Below, piece by piece: positions 13,173-30,100 of a stretch of 64,000 nt of DNA (the stretch's first letter is position 1; each line of letters starts with the position of its first letter). The position numbers were made by a program, and so were the translations under genes. Under the pieces are notes generated by a model, which was not told the DNA's origin, searched no databases, and saw only the letters and a program-made list of their open reading frames with translations. Origin of the DNA: Ifrita kowaldi (taxonomy: Eukaryota; Chordata; Aves; Passeriformes; Cinclosomatidae); contig VZRS01008261.1 of assembly GCA_013398055.1 (NCBI GenBank), positions 1 through 64,000 on the forward strand, written 5' to 3'.

Positions 13173-14229
13173 GGTAATGATAAGTAGAAAGAAGTGGTTG
13201 TTATGTTTGGTAACTTTCTTCTGAGGTGGATGGAGGTGTCTTATCTAATGATCAGAGCTGACATCCTGAGGCGTCTGTATCTACCCAGCATTTATAATCT
13301 GGGCTGCTTCTGAAAATTGGAGATTATAAGTGGTGATCTTTGCATCCTGAATTGAATTTTATACAACATGCTTGTTCTAGAAGGAATTGTTCTGTGGTAA
13401 TGCTGTGGAAGGTGAAACTAAAGTAAAAAATCGGAGGATGCCATGGGTCACCAAAAAAGTGATCATGTGGTTGAGGCTTTTTGTGACAGTCCAGATGGGT
13501 CCTCTAGAAGCTGGTGATGAGGGAATTTTACTTCCCTAGGTTTTCAGTGTACTAGATGGAAGGGACTATTTGGCATGTTTGATATGTCCTGGTGACTGTC
13601 CTGCACAGGACTCTGAGCAGGAGAGCCTCCTGGGGCGGGTCCTGAGCAGCAGGAAGGGAGTGGTTGAGCATATGCTGCTGAAGGGCATCTTGGGTCCGAA
13701 TGATGTCAACACATCTCAGGAAACATTCAGGCAGAGAGTTTCATGATGGACTTTTCTCAGGAAAAAGATACTGAGGAGATAAAATAAAGCTCCTGAAATA
13801 ATTTTTATATATATCCATACATTTTCCAAGCTTTTTTAGGGAAGGATTTGTAGAAAGGTCTATATTAAATGATGAGTTTGGAGGTGTTTTTACACAATTG
13901 TTGTTTCCTTGTAGACCTTAGACATAGGTGTGTAGAGGGCCAATGCATAAAATTCAACTGGCAAGGAACACAAAAAATAATCTGAGAGACGGAAGTATTT
14001 AGAGGAAGATAAAGGAAGAGTTGATCTGATAATCCATTGAAAAATACAGTTATCCGTAGGTGATGCCCAAAGGTCACCTACCCTGGGTGCTATTGCAGGT
14101 AACTCAAGGCTGGGCCAGTCCCAGCCACTAGCACAGAAGGGAGAAGGAGGGAGGATAGCAAGGAAGGACAGATTATCCCATTCCGTCAGCCACCCACTGT
14201 GTCTCCAGGGCAGTTTCATCAATGGCCTA

Positions 14230-15030
14230 GATAATTATCTGGGAATCATTACTATTAAACTTGCATCTGACAGACTATGATTAAGCTGGAGGGCAGAGCT
14301 AGAACCTGAAGGTAGAATAAAACATCAGTCAGTGTAATGATAAATAAAAGCCTAGCAATGGATATTCAGCTGTGTGAAGAGAGAACTACTCACTGTACAG
14401 CCATCAGAATGAAAAAAAGGCTGTGAGCTATCAGGAATTAAAAGCTGACTGTATCAACAGTGTTGTCTTCTGGGGAGGGGAAGAAGAAAGAAAAAGACAA
14501 GCAATTGCAGATTGGTGTTTAAGCAGCAGGATATCCCAGAAGATCAGTGAAATTAATCCTTCAGCTCTGGGCACTGTTCATAGAGCCCTAGGAGAAATAC
14601 TGGGTTCAGCTTTTGGGCTCCACGCTTTGGTAAATTTGTGCCAATTGGACTCTGCCCAGAAGGGAGCAATGGGAAGGTGTAGGAAATATGATTTACAGAG
14701 AAGGCTTGAATAAACTGGCATTGTTTTGCCTGAAGAGAAGACTAAATGAAGGCATGTATTCTCAACTGCACTGGGGAAAGGGAATAATCCATTTCCTTAT
14801 GGCCACGAAAAACAGCGTAAACAGTAATGGGCTTATATTACATCAAAGAAGGGCGAGGGTACACATTGAGGGAAGTTTTCTCGTAGCAAATATTGTGGAG
14901 CACAAGAGTAGATGACTTCAGAGGTTTTGTAGGACTTGAAGGGCAGATTAGCCAAAGCTGACATTAAGCAGAAGTCACAAGTAGTTGATCTTGACTTGGT
15001 GCAGAGACAGATCATGACCAGTTCTGTAAA
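14230..15030 (+). mobile_element. Old CR1 3'-region relic
   Basis: The segment contains the CR1-like order 'gccctaggagaaatactggg', 'ttggactctgcccagaagg', 'ttgcctgaagagaagacta', 'aacagtaatgggcttatatt', 'catcaaagaagggcgaggg'. It is diverged relative to the fragment at 13050 and has no intact frame. Confidence 0.6.
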
Positions 15031-16639
15031 ATTCAAATACTACCATTGCTAGAAAGTATTCAAAACCATTTAAAACTATGGAAAGAACCTTTATACGGCT
15101 TGGATCATTAAAAACCTTCCACAAATGTAAAAATAACCCCAAGTCCCTACAGTAAATAACTTGTGTACATATATATTTACAAGGTGAAAGAAACTCACTT
15201 TAGAGATGGATTTGGATCACTTGAGCAGTAGTGTCTGACAAGGCTGTCCTTGACCCTTGCTGCTTGGTGGGTTGAAGTGGTTCTTCTCTGTACCTGGAGC
15301 AGAAGTACAGATTCTCTGTAATGTCCACTGCTTCTTCACCACCTAACAGTACCAAAGTTTGCTTTTAGATGGTAGTACCTTTTTACTTAATTTCATGAGG
15401 CAAGAAAAGAGGTGAAAAGGATAAAATATTTTTGCTGTGTCCTTTAAATCTCTCCTGTGCTTCTTTGAGGCCTTCTCCCCTTGCCAACAGCCCTGGTCAT
15501 CCTCATAGAACTTTGTTCTGGGTTTGTCATGGCAAAAATTAACTCACAGGGTGCTCCCTCTGTGGTATTTTGGTCATGCAGTCATAGGTATTGTGGTGGC
15601 GTTGCTGTTTGCTCCATTTCCAGGAAGTTTCATGGGATGACTAAGCGGCTTCCCCTGGAGTGCCTTTATGTTATGGAGAAGAAAGTCGTTATGGTTCTGT
15701 CCTCATTGCACTCCCTTGTAGCCAAGTCACCCCTTAAATCTTTTGCTTGTTCCTGCCTTGGTCACAAATAAATGCCTGGAGAAAAGAAAGAAGAGAGCAG
15801 GCACATATATAGTGCTGGTTTTGTTTGCTTTGCCAGATCCAAAACAACCATCTCCTTTGGCCCCACCCTGACTGCAGGCTTTCCCTAAACCTTTTCAAGC
15901 TTTTGTATTGTCTTTTTGAGTCGGGAGGTGCTTATGAGCAGGTCATGGATTTGTATGGTCCTGATACAGATGAATACATTGCGCAGCAGAGATCTGTGAG
16001 GAGCACCATGGGGGTCTCCACTTCTAAGTACCCCCTTTACTTACTGCAAACTGACAGCAGGCTCTATTAACCTGGGAGCAGTGATGCCCAGGAAAGTGTG
16101 TTGAGGAGTGAGATGTGTCCTGCCAAAATCCTCTGCAGAGTGGTGGTTGTAATCTGAGGAACTGGTTACCTTGAGGTCCTTCTGTTGGTGCTCTGACATG
16201 GCAGCACCTGAGGTGCTCCTCAGTCCAGCTGGCTGGCACTTTGTAGTTCAGACAACTCAATGTGATATGAAAATGTTACTGCCCTTAAATTGAAGCATCT
16301 TGTATATGATTACCTGGAATACACTTCTGAGAGGGTGCCCTGGGACAGTGCTGCTTACTCGTTATTTCTGGGTGGTCCTATCTCAGCCTTCAGAACAGAT
16401 CAATAAATCTGGGCTAAACCAGACCCATCTTCTCTCCTTTTTATTATTCTTGCACCAAGTGGGCTCACCAGTGTGTCGATTAGTGCTGGGGTGTGTTTTT
16501 TCTTAAAAGGATGGGAATCTGAACTTACCCAAGTCCAGATATGTCTGTCTTTCTAATGGACATGTAGAATCAATTTAAAAGGTCAGTTTAAAAGGGTTTA
16601 TTAATTTTAAGCATCTCGGTTAAAAGCTGTAGTGGTTGA

Positions 16640-22055
<5,416 letters not shown>

Positions 22056-22658
22056 AGTGTGGCCAGAGGAAGATGGCCAAAGCAGCACCCTGCACTTGAG
22101 TAATTTTGAAGTGCTGTTTATTAATCTTAGTGTATGATTACTGGCCTTTTTCATTATCTATAATTTACTTAAGAGATTTAAAAATCGAGTCATCTTGCTA
22201 CCAGTATTTAGAAGCCAACCATGATTTTTATAACAATCTGCATCAAATTCATCTGTGCACCCAAGGTTAACCTCAACATTCCTCTAACAAACCTTTTCTG
22301 CACTCACAGGATATGCCAGGCGCTAATTGAATACAATTCTCTATCTTCTTTCTTCTCTCTAGAAAGAGAAAAAGCTGTCAACACAGAGGATTGGTCTGTA
22401 ACTACTTTATAACTAACGTCCTATTCTAATTGAGTACAACCGTTACATGGCTGTATGGAATCGAGTGTAGCTTCAGTGCTATCACATTTAGGAAGATCTG
22501 ATTTTCATGGCTTGGTGTAAAACATTAGTTTGAAAATGTGATCACTCTGAAATGACCAAGTCCCATTCAGCTAAGAAAAAGTGAGGGTTCTGTGGTTTCA
22601 TGTTAGTTACCTTTTAGTTACTGTGTAATTAGTGCCAGTTTAAATGTATGTTACCAAA

Positions 22659-22664
22659 AATAAA
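22659..22664 (+). promoter_or_regulatory. RHOA: AATAAA polyadenylation signal, proximal RHOA
   Basis: A canonical hexamer about 600 bases after the RHOA stop codon. Confidence 0.5.
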
Positions 22665-22777
22665 TCTATTTACCCCAGCTTAGATGTAGTATTTTTTGTA
22701 TAATTGGATTTCCTAATACTGTTACTTGTAACCTCTGCGTTAAGGTGTTCTGGGTTTTTTAAGAAACTGTATTTGAA

Positions 22778-22783
22778 AATAAA
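22778..22783 (+). promoter_or_regulatory. RHOA: AATAAA polyadenylation signal, middle RHOA
   Basis: A canonical hexamer in AT-rich 3'UTR, about 725 bases after the stop, followed by a TG-rich region. It is a likely major site. Confidence 0.55.
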
Positions 22784-23116
22784 GTCCGATGGAAAGCAGC
22801 TGATCCTCTTCCCCTGTTCATTTGTAAGAGTCTGACCCATTTGAATGATTTGAGTGGTCTGCACACCCAGGAGGAGTTTTTTCCTTGACGTGCTGTAGGG
22901 ATGAGTAAAGACAGTCTGCTCACACTCAAAGCTTCTGAACTGTTCAGTTGCCTTAAATTCATTGCTGGACCCAGTTTCAAAACTTAAAAAAAAAAAAGAA
23001 ACTTTTTGTGTAAGTTTGGTTACCATGTAGTGATCAGACTCCTAACCTGTGAACTTCTTGCTGTTCTACAGCCAACTAAACTCTTTCTGTATTTTCATTT
23101 TTCCAAGAACTAATAG

Positions 23117-23122
23117 AATAAA
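23117..23122 (+). promoter_or_regulatory. RHOA: AATAAA polyadenylation signal, distal RHOA
   Basis: A canonical hexamer about 1,060 bases after the stop, followed by a TGTCTGT-rich element. It is a candidate distal site for a longer 3'UTR. Confidence 0.5.
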
Positions 23123-23140
23123 GGCAGTTTTCTAAGCTCC

Positions 23141-26100
23141 CTGTATCCTGGTGTCTGTATTCCTCACTCTGGGTTTTTGTCCCAGCGTCTGACAGCCTGA
23201 ATCAGAAATACCATTTTTTATAAAGCTGAGAGAGAATTCGCTGAGCAGTTGCAAGTGCTTTAATACTTATTTTAATTTACCCATCTGCTGCTTGTGGTGG
23301 TTTCCAAACGCTGCAGCAGAGCAGAGGTGCAGTATCTCACCTGGCCCCTGCAGTGAGTGGCAAAGCTTCCCAGGAGCTTTTGATACTGAGACGAGATGAG
23401 AGTGCATCAGTTGAGTTGGATTTGTCAGTCCTGAGCATGGGACTAGAGGAGCAGGAGGAGGCTGTGTAGGAGGAAGGGAGGAGCAGATGCAGTGTTGCTG
23501 GGTAGCACATGATGGTTTGCAGCAGCCGGGCTGTGCTGGAGCAGCAGCAGAGGTTGCACAGGGCAGGGTGTTTGCCATGGCATTCCATGAGGGATGCCTT
23601 CAAGCCCTGCAGCACAGGCTGGGCTCGAGGTGTGAGCCCTGTGCTGCACTCATGCTGGAGAGCAGATTATGCTGCTCCTGGGGAGGAAAGGCCAGGAACA
23701 GCAGTGGGCATCGCCATGCTCATGCTGGTATTCACAGCAGCTGCTGCCAAGCTGAGAGCCTCCATGCTGGGCTGGGCAGGAGGGAGTCCAGTTGCTGATG
23801 ACAATCCATGTCTGAGCACCTGGCTGCATCCCATAATGGCCTACGAAACACCTGTGTCACTTTTTCTTTTTTTGGACAATTCCTGATTGCTTTTCCTGCA
23901 GCAAAGGAGAAACAGACCAAACTGTAGGAGTGCCCTGTACCTCTGGTTCTTGTCCTTTCTCTTCAGCCACAGACATCCAGAGTGAAGTGTCTGGCAAGCC
24001 CAGTGGTGTCACCCGCCCCACCCTTCCCTCCTTCCTCCCCTGGGTGCTTGTCCTCCCCCTGCAGGGTGACTGGGTTGAACAGAGCAGGAAGTTCTCAGCT
24101 GCAGCTGTGGGGCTGCCTGGGAGGATTTCGTTTGCTGGCCTGTTGACAAGTTTAGTTGCTCATTTGCAGTTCCCTTCTTTGGGGGGGCATTGCAGTTGAG
24201 CAAATCTGGGCGATTTCAGTCTTGCAGGGATGTGTGGTTGCAGTTTGCTATGGCCACAGTTACAGAACAGCTCTTACAGGGGTTTGGAGTCAGGTTGGCT
24301 GTTCCTCAAAGCCTATGGCTGTGTACCTGCTGCTGTTCCTCAACCCAGCAGTGACTGTTAGCCCAGTTTGACTCTAAGCTTTTGCTGACCTACACCATCA
24401 ACTCAGTTATCAGTCCTCAGCTTTCCTGCCTTCGAGGGCTGGCAGCCTGGCTCTCTCTGGGTTCCTGCCACATCTGTCACCTCTGGAAGCCACATTTTCT
24501 CTGGATGAAACTGAGTTGAGGACACAGATGGCCAGACCTGACCTGGGAAATGAAAGCTCAGCACTAATGGAAAGTGATTCAGGCAGGCAAGGAGCTGTGG
24601 AAGAGGCAGGGGAAAAGTTAGGAGCCAAGTGCCAGCCCCCTGGGCAGGGGAGGGAGTTCAGTAGAGTGTGGACATGATGTAAGCAGGAGGCCAGAAGGTG
24701 TGGTTTTGTGGCCTTTGTGATTACTCTCCGCTGCTGCTGTTAAACAGCAATTTTTTGACCTTGTAGGGCAACTGCCACTTGTCACGCACCTCAAAAGGGG
24801 TCCCCTGAACCCATCTAGTCCTCCTGGAGCTTCTGGCACTCCTCTGGATTCTGTGCAGGCTGCACAGAATGTGTCCAGGCACAGGCCATAGCTCTGAGCC
24901 AACAAGGAAGTTCATTCCGTGCCCTTAAAACTCACTCATCAAGGAAGGGAAAGCCCTAACCTGTGCTTCTCTGGAAAGGGCAATGCCCCAGAAGTAAACC
25001 CCCCTAGTCAGAGTAATTCCCTGGGACCAGACAGAGGACTGAAGGTGCCAGTCTGAGGTCAAAAGTGGCAGCAGAGATGTGGCCCCGCCCTAGAGGTCAC
25101 CCTGAAGGGAAATTCCTCTTCTTGAGGAACTGTGGCTCGCTGTGCCCAGGGGTGGGTGAGGAGGAGTCTGTGTCAACTGTAACCGTCGATTAATTCAAGA
25201 GCAAACATGGATCATGTGCCTCTGCTCATCAGCCGTTTTCCAGCTCTGATCTCTCTCAGGACACTTGTCACGGCTCCTGCCATCACTGCTGCAACACACT
25301 GCAGGTCCCCAAAGATGCAAGATAATCAGGAAAGTCCCCAAAACTTGCCACAGCCAGGAACTGGAACTATTTCAGTTCCCAGTCATTGGGGCAGGTGCCA
25401 AGAGTGGCTCAAAGCAACCCCCCCAGATCCTGCAGTCACCTGGGCACCCAGACCAGTGAGGCAGCATTATGTGGTGCCTGTTAGTGACAGCTGGCATTTC
25501 GTGACAAGTCCCTGCTCCCAAGCATGAAAGAGAGCAGACAGCAAGGGGGGGCCTGAGCGCATCCCCCCGCGCGGGGCCCAGGCTGCCTTGGCTGGGGGCC
25601 AGGGCTGATAAGCAGCTGTCTGACCTTGGGCTGTTGTGAATGGAGCTCACTTGGCGCAGATGCTGGCAGGAGCCTCAGCAGGGGCTCCCTGCTTCCCCCT
25701 GGGAGCTGCACTGGAGCTGAGGCCCTGGCTCTTTGTCCTGCCGGGCTGTGCTGCTCCACAGTCCCCGCTGGTCCAACCCACGGACATGGCCACAAGGCCT
25801 GACCCCGACCTGCCTCTTCACAGGGTGCTCTAGGGGAGGGCAGTGGTTCACAAAGACTTGTGGAGGGACAGCCGGGGCACTTGGTGTGAGAACAAGAAAC
25901 AGCCCAGTTCACTTAGGGCTGCCTCGAATCTGTGGGGAAAAGAGCAGTCAATACTGCATGATGTAACACTCCTGAAAACAGACTGAAGCAGTTCGGCAAG
26001 AAATGGAAAAGTCAAGGAAGGGGAAAAGCAACCCCTGAAGTTGGAGAAGGAGCCTCCTTCTCTTTATCTAGTGAGGATACACCAAGCTGCAACCCTGTGT

Positions 26101-26500
26101 GTAGACTTCACCAGCCTCAAAGAGGTGGAAAAATTACAGGAGTCTGAAGAAGGGAATTTGTTTCCCCTCTTTCTTGTGCCCCTCCCGTTCCTCTTCCTGA
26201 TGCACAAACTGAAGGTGTTTCTCTCCCCAGAGCCATGCTCGGTGGCAGTGGTGTCCTCGGAGGATGCTGCAGCCTTGGTGCCACACTGTGCCTGCCACCC
26301 CTGGACGCGGGTGGCCCTTTCACTACGAAGGCTGGAGCTCCTGGGACCACTCTGTGTTTTACTGCTTTTCCACAGCGTTTCCGAGGATCGGCGATACTTC
26401 CCTGTTAGCCGTGGATTTTAAAACACGCCGCTATGCGCATTTCACTGATCAAAGCCCCCCCTCAGAGCTGGCCCGGGCCGACCCTCCGCGCCCCGCCAAG
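23141..26500. other. RHOA-GPX1 intergenic region
   Basis: This is a G/C-richer stretch than the RHOA introns. I see no recognisable exon, RNA gene or transposon in it. A 12-base palindrome CCCCGCGCGGGG lies at 25565-25576. The last ~130 bases before the gap become GC-rich and should hold the GPX1 promoter. The open frames on both strands in 23260-25900 have no familiar domain and overlap each other, as expected of chance frames in GC-rich DNA. Confidence 0.7.
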
Positions 26501-26569
26501 NNNNNNNNNNNNNNNNNNNNNNNNNNNNNNNNNNNNNNNNNNNNNNNNNNNNNNNNNNNNNNNNNNNNN
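26501..26569. other. GPX1: Assembly gap (69 N) replacing GPX1 exon 1
   Basis: The gap is entered from GC-rich sequence (CCCCGCCAAG) and left within the intron that precedes GPX1 exon 2. The first GPX1 exon, about 80-90 codons including the selenocysteine UGA, is not visible anywhere upstream. It is inferred to lie in this gap, whose nominal size is therefore too small. Confidence 0.75.
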
Positions 26570-26587
26570 TTGCTTTTGTTTCCTTAG

Positions 26588-26938
26588 GAAAATGGCACCA
26601 ACGATGAGATCCTTCGCATGCTCGAGTTCGTTCGTCCTGGCAACGGGTACAAGCCCAATTTCATCATGTTCGAGAAGTGCGAGGTGAACGGGAAGAACGC
26701 GCACCCCCTGTTCACGTTCCTGAAAGAGGCGCTGCCCTTCCCGCACGACGATCCCTCCTCGCTGATGACCAACCCGCAGTACATCATCTGGTCCCCGGTC
26801 TGCCGCAACGACATCGCCTGGAACTTCGAGAAGTTCCTCATTGGCCCCGACGGCGTGCCCTTCAAACGCTACAGCCGGCGTTTTGAAACCATCAAGATCC
26901 AGGACGACATTGAGTTGCTTCTGCAGAAGGTTCCCTAG
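26588..26938 (+). CDS. GPX1: GPX1 glutathione peroxidase 1, final coding exon (partial gene)
   Basis: The exon starts after TTTCCTTAG at phase 0 with ENGTNDEIL and runs 116 codons to TAG at 26936-26938. GPX1 is the cytosolic and mitochondrial selenoenzyme that reduces hydrogen peroxide and organic peroxides with glutathione. Visible family blocks are FVRPGNGYKPNF, MFEKCEVNGKNAHPLF, PQYIIWSPVCRNDIAWNF and the end GPDGVPFKRYSRRFETI. The W-N pair in AWNFEKF corresponds to the Trp and Asn of the catalytic tetrad. The Sec and Gln residues belong to the missing first exon. The two-exon arrangement and the split just before 'EN' match GPX1. The exon is CpG-rich. A 3' SECIS supports a functional selenoprotein. 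GPX2 is a less likely alternative, because synteny with RHOA and USP4 favours GPX1. Confidence 0.93.
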   Translation, partial: ENGTNDEILRMLEFVRPGNGYKPNFIMFEKCEVNGKNAHPLFTFLKEALPFPHDDPSSLMTNPQYIIWSPVCRNDIAWNFEKFLIGPDGVPFKRYSRRFETIKIQDDIELLLQKVP

Positions 26939-27023
26939 AAAGTGCTCTGCCCTTTCCCCTTGCTTGTGTACCTGCTTGTTTTTCTCGCAGGGAGCTGCTG
27001 CTCTGGCAGAAATCCCAATGTCT

Positions 27024-27096
27024 CGTGCAGGTTTTGCTTATGATGGTGCATCTTCCAAATCCTTGAAGTGTGCTTGATGTTTTCAAAAGTTGCACG
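27024..27096 (+). promoter_or_regulatory. GPX1: SECIS element of GPX1
   Basis: Helix I pairs CGTGCAGGTTTTG (27024-27036) with CAAAAGTTGCACG (27084-27096). Twelve of 13 positions pair, counting one G-T wobble. After a small internal loop come the quartet strands ATGA (27040-27043) and TGAT (27075-27078). Helix II (GCATCTTC with GAAGTGTGC, one bulged base) leads to an apical loop with unpaired AAA at 27057-27059, 13 bases after ATGA. This is the eukaryotic SECIS layout that recruits SBP2 and directs selenocysteine insertion at UGA. Pairing was worked out by hand. Confidence 0.9.
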
Positions 27097-27162
27097 GGAA
27101 TGTTTGGGAGGCTATGCGGGGGCAAGCAGCTGTGAGTCTCAGTAGTTTACTGTGATTCTCTG

Positions 27163-27168
27163 AATAAA
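27163..27168 (+). promoter_or_regulatory. GPX1: AATAAA polyadenylation signal of GPX1
   Basis: A canonical hexamer 67 bases after the SECIS. Confidence 0.8.
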
Positions 27169-27190
27169 AAAACGTGTACTTTCTTTAAGG

Positions 27191-30100
27191 CTATGGCTTG
27201 GTAAATCTGGGTGAGTTGGGTAAAACACGGTGGGTGTATTGCCTGTTCGTCAGCCCATGTGGGTGCTCGCAGTGGCAGACTGGAGCACTTGAGCACGGCC
27301 GTGCAGTGGGGCTGAACTAAACCAGGGGCATGGGCTCTGCAGGCTGTGAATCAGTACCGTGTCCTGCCCCATGTGTAACGAGCCTGGCAGAGCGGGAGGG
27401 CAGCAGGGAACAGACAGACCTTGCCCCACTGCTCACTGGACCTCCCTTAAGGCTTCCCTGCAGAGGGAACACACTGGCACATGGCCAGGGGAGGATTTTA
27501 CACTGGCTGATGAATTCCCAGCGTGGCTATCAGCAACAGACCACAACAGGCTGATAACTGCTGGGGCAGGGAGATGAGCGATCCTGCAGCCTGGGGGGAC
27601 CTAGACCAGGAGCAGCACCCACTGTCCCTCCCCTTGTCCCAGAGGCACTGCCCCCTCACTGGCTCTACCCCATTTTGCATCAGTGTGGCCCAACACAGAT
27701 CCTCACATGCTTGCCCAGTTGTCCATGAGGCCTGAAGCACCTTTGTGCATACCCGGCACCTCATGGCACAGGGAATCATGTGACAAACCAGTTCATCCAT
27801 GTTCCCAGTGCAATACCACCCCATTCAACCACTTGGCCCACAGAAACTCTGCCTCAGAGTGTCCTTGCTGCCCTTTGGGCACAGGAATTGCACATGACAT
27901 TCCCAAGTCCACGTGTGCCAGGAAATATTTCCTTTTTCTTTCCACTTCTTCCCTGACAGTTTTTTGACTCCTGCCAACCATGGAGCTGAGAAGTACTTCA
28001 TGAGAGGTTGCTACAATTGGACCCCATGATCTTAGAGGTCTTTCCCAATCTTAATGATTCTATGAATCAATAATAATTCTGACATATTGTCCTGCTCAGC
28101 AATCCTGGTTTTACAGGCTATTGCTAAACCGCTGGAATTAGAATTGGTTTCCCATGGGAAATCATGAGCCTGTGCCAAATTTCACCTGCCATCCTTCTGC
28201 CCAGTAGCTCAACTCCTTCTACAGGAAAATTTTCACTCCTTAAATGGCTCTATGAGCACATTTTCATTACAAGCCACTCCTCACAAGGTCTTGTAGCACT
28301 GAGTATAAACTTGGTATGGGATTGAGGAGTCCTAACCCAGCCTAGAAACTTGGGCTCTCCAAGGGAAGGCATAACGCTTTCAAGCATTAGTGCACTGTTT
28401 TCACAATAAAAACACTCAGGATTTGAGGGGTTGGTGGGTTGTTTTTTTTCTTGTTTATAGCTTTTCACTTCACAAATTCACAGTTGCTGTGTTACTGTAC
28501 CTATGTCCAAGGATCCCTCCAGGTTGAGGAGAGACTGGGTAAATCCTCCAGCCAGCACCATCCCGCTTGCTGCTACCCCTGAGTCATCGAGCTTTGAACT
28601 CAGATTGCACAATCCTCACCAGGGTATTTCTTAAATCCCAGCACAGCTTCATAGAAAAAAACAGGATGTTTTCAGCAGCTATTTAAGCTTTGCAGCAGAT
28701 GATGCATGGTGTAGGGGGTTATTTTTTCAGTTAGATCTACTTCCCTCATTAATGCAGGATGTCGAAATAGGTGGAGAGTACAGGGGATCATGAGCAGCAG
28801 GAACTCAGGGCACTGAAAAATCTTTCTCAACGTAAGCTGAGGTACTTCCTCATTCCTGACTCACCAAACCTGAGCCGTTTGAGAGGGGCCTCCTTTGTTC
28901 CTAACCAGTCTCTGGCTCTGGCCAAGCCCCACAGCTACAGGGAGCAGACCCCAACACCTGTTGCTGTTTCACCCTGCCAAAAAGGGTCTCTGACCAAGCC
29001 TGCTGGTCAGAAAGGCACCTTGCACTGTGCTTATTCTGTGCCTATGGCCAAGGGATTTATTTACCTTCTGGCTGCTGGGACTGTGCTAGCAGAAAAACAA
29101 GCAACAGCTCCAGAACAGCTCCAACCGTGCCAGAAGCAGTAGAGTGACGTGATTCCAGGACAAAAATGAGCCATGCCAGCAGGAAAACGAACAATCCCAG
29201 TGTAAGCACACCAGCAGGAACTCTGCAGTGTAGCTGAAAGCTGCCCAGCCTTGTTATTCCCAGTCTCATTTCAGCATTCCCTGGAGCAGCTGGCTCTGGG
29301 GTGCAGTGGGCTGTGGCACAGAGGGCACGGTCTGGGGCTGTGGAGCACGGGACGGTGGAGCATGGCCCCCACACAGGATCTCACACCCAAACTTCGGCTG
29401 GTGTTGTGATAAGAGGAGGTGAACATGTCACCACAGGCTCTGTGGTCACAGCTCTGTGCTGAGGGGAGACATGAAGAATCCCAGGTGATTCCTCAGGGAT
29501 TATAAACCAGCCCAGTTCTATTTCTGTAATTTCTCTAATCCCAGAGAGAAACAGACTGACTCAGAGAGAAACCTTAAAAGAAATAGCACAACTGGTTGCT
29601 TCTGTGGCTTGAGGATGCCGTCCTTTCAACATGTTCCGTCTGTCACTTCTACACTCCTACACTATTTTTTCCTACCTCTACACTTTAATTGCAAACACTT
29701 AATCCCTCTGTTAGTGTTCCTGTTTTCCCATTCTTCTGCACATCAAAGTTTCTTATATTCTCTCCTTCCTAGAAAGTGTTTGTCCCCTACTTCTCCCCCC
29801 TCCCAGTGATTTATTTCTTTCCCCCTTTAGCTGCTGATAGTTGATAGCTGCCAACTTCTTAAATCTTTAAACAAGTTCAAATATTTGAAGCTGCCAGGAG
29901 TGTTAACTAGTTCCAAGGAAAATTATCCTTCCTGGCCCTATCTCCCTCTCCCAAATTCCCTAGAGTTCTGCCCACCAAACCCTGGACTATGTGGTGAAAT
30001 CCTGGCTGATGAGATGCGATGTACAGAAGCGTCTACTCAACAGAAGTGCCATCAGCCTGAGTCTGAGACCTTTCTTACTCAGCCCATTCAAGGTTCTTTC

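Larger units (their letters stand above)
22056..23140 (+). other. RHOA: RHOA 3' untranslated region
   Basis: AT-rich sequence after the stop codon contains candidate polyadenylation hexamers at 22659, 22778 and 23117. The end of the transcript is inferred to be near 22680-22800 for the proximal signals or about 23140 for the distal one. Confidence 0.65.
26939..27190 (+). other. GPX1: GPX1 3' untranslated region
   Basis: A short 3'UTR of about 250 bases contains the SECIS element and a single AATAAA, consistent with the compact GPX1 message. Confidence 0.8.

Noticed and set aside
23260..25970. Several 90-143-codon frames in the RHOA-GPX1 interval
   Set aside because: They overlap on both strands, lack splice context or known domains, and are expected by chance in GC-richer DNA.
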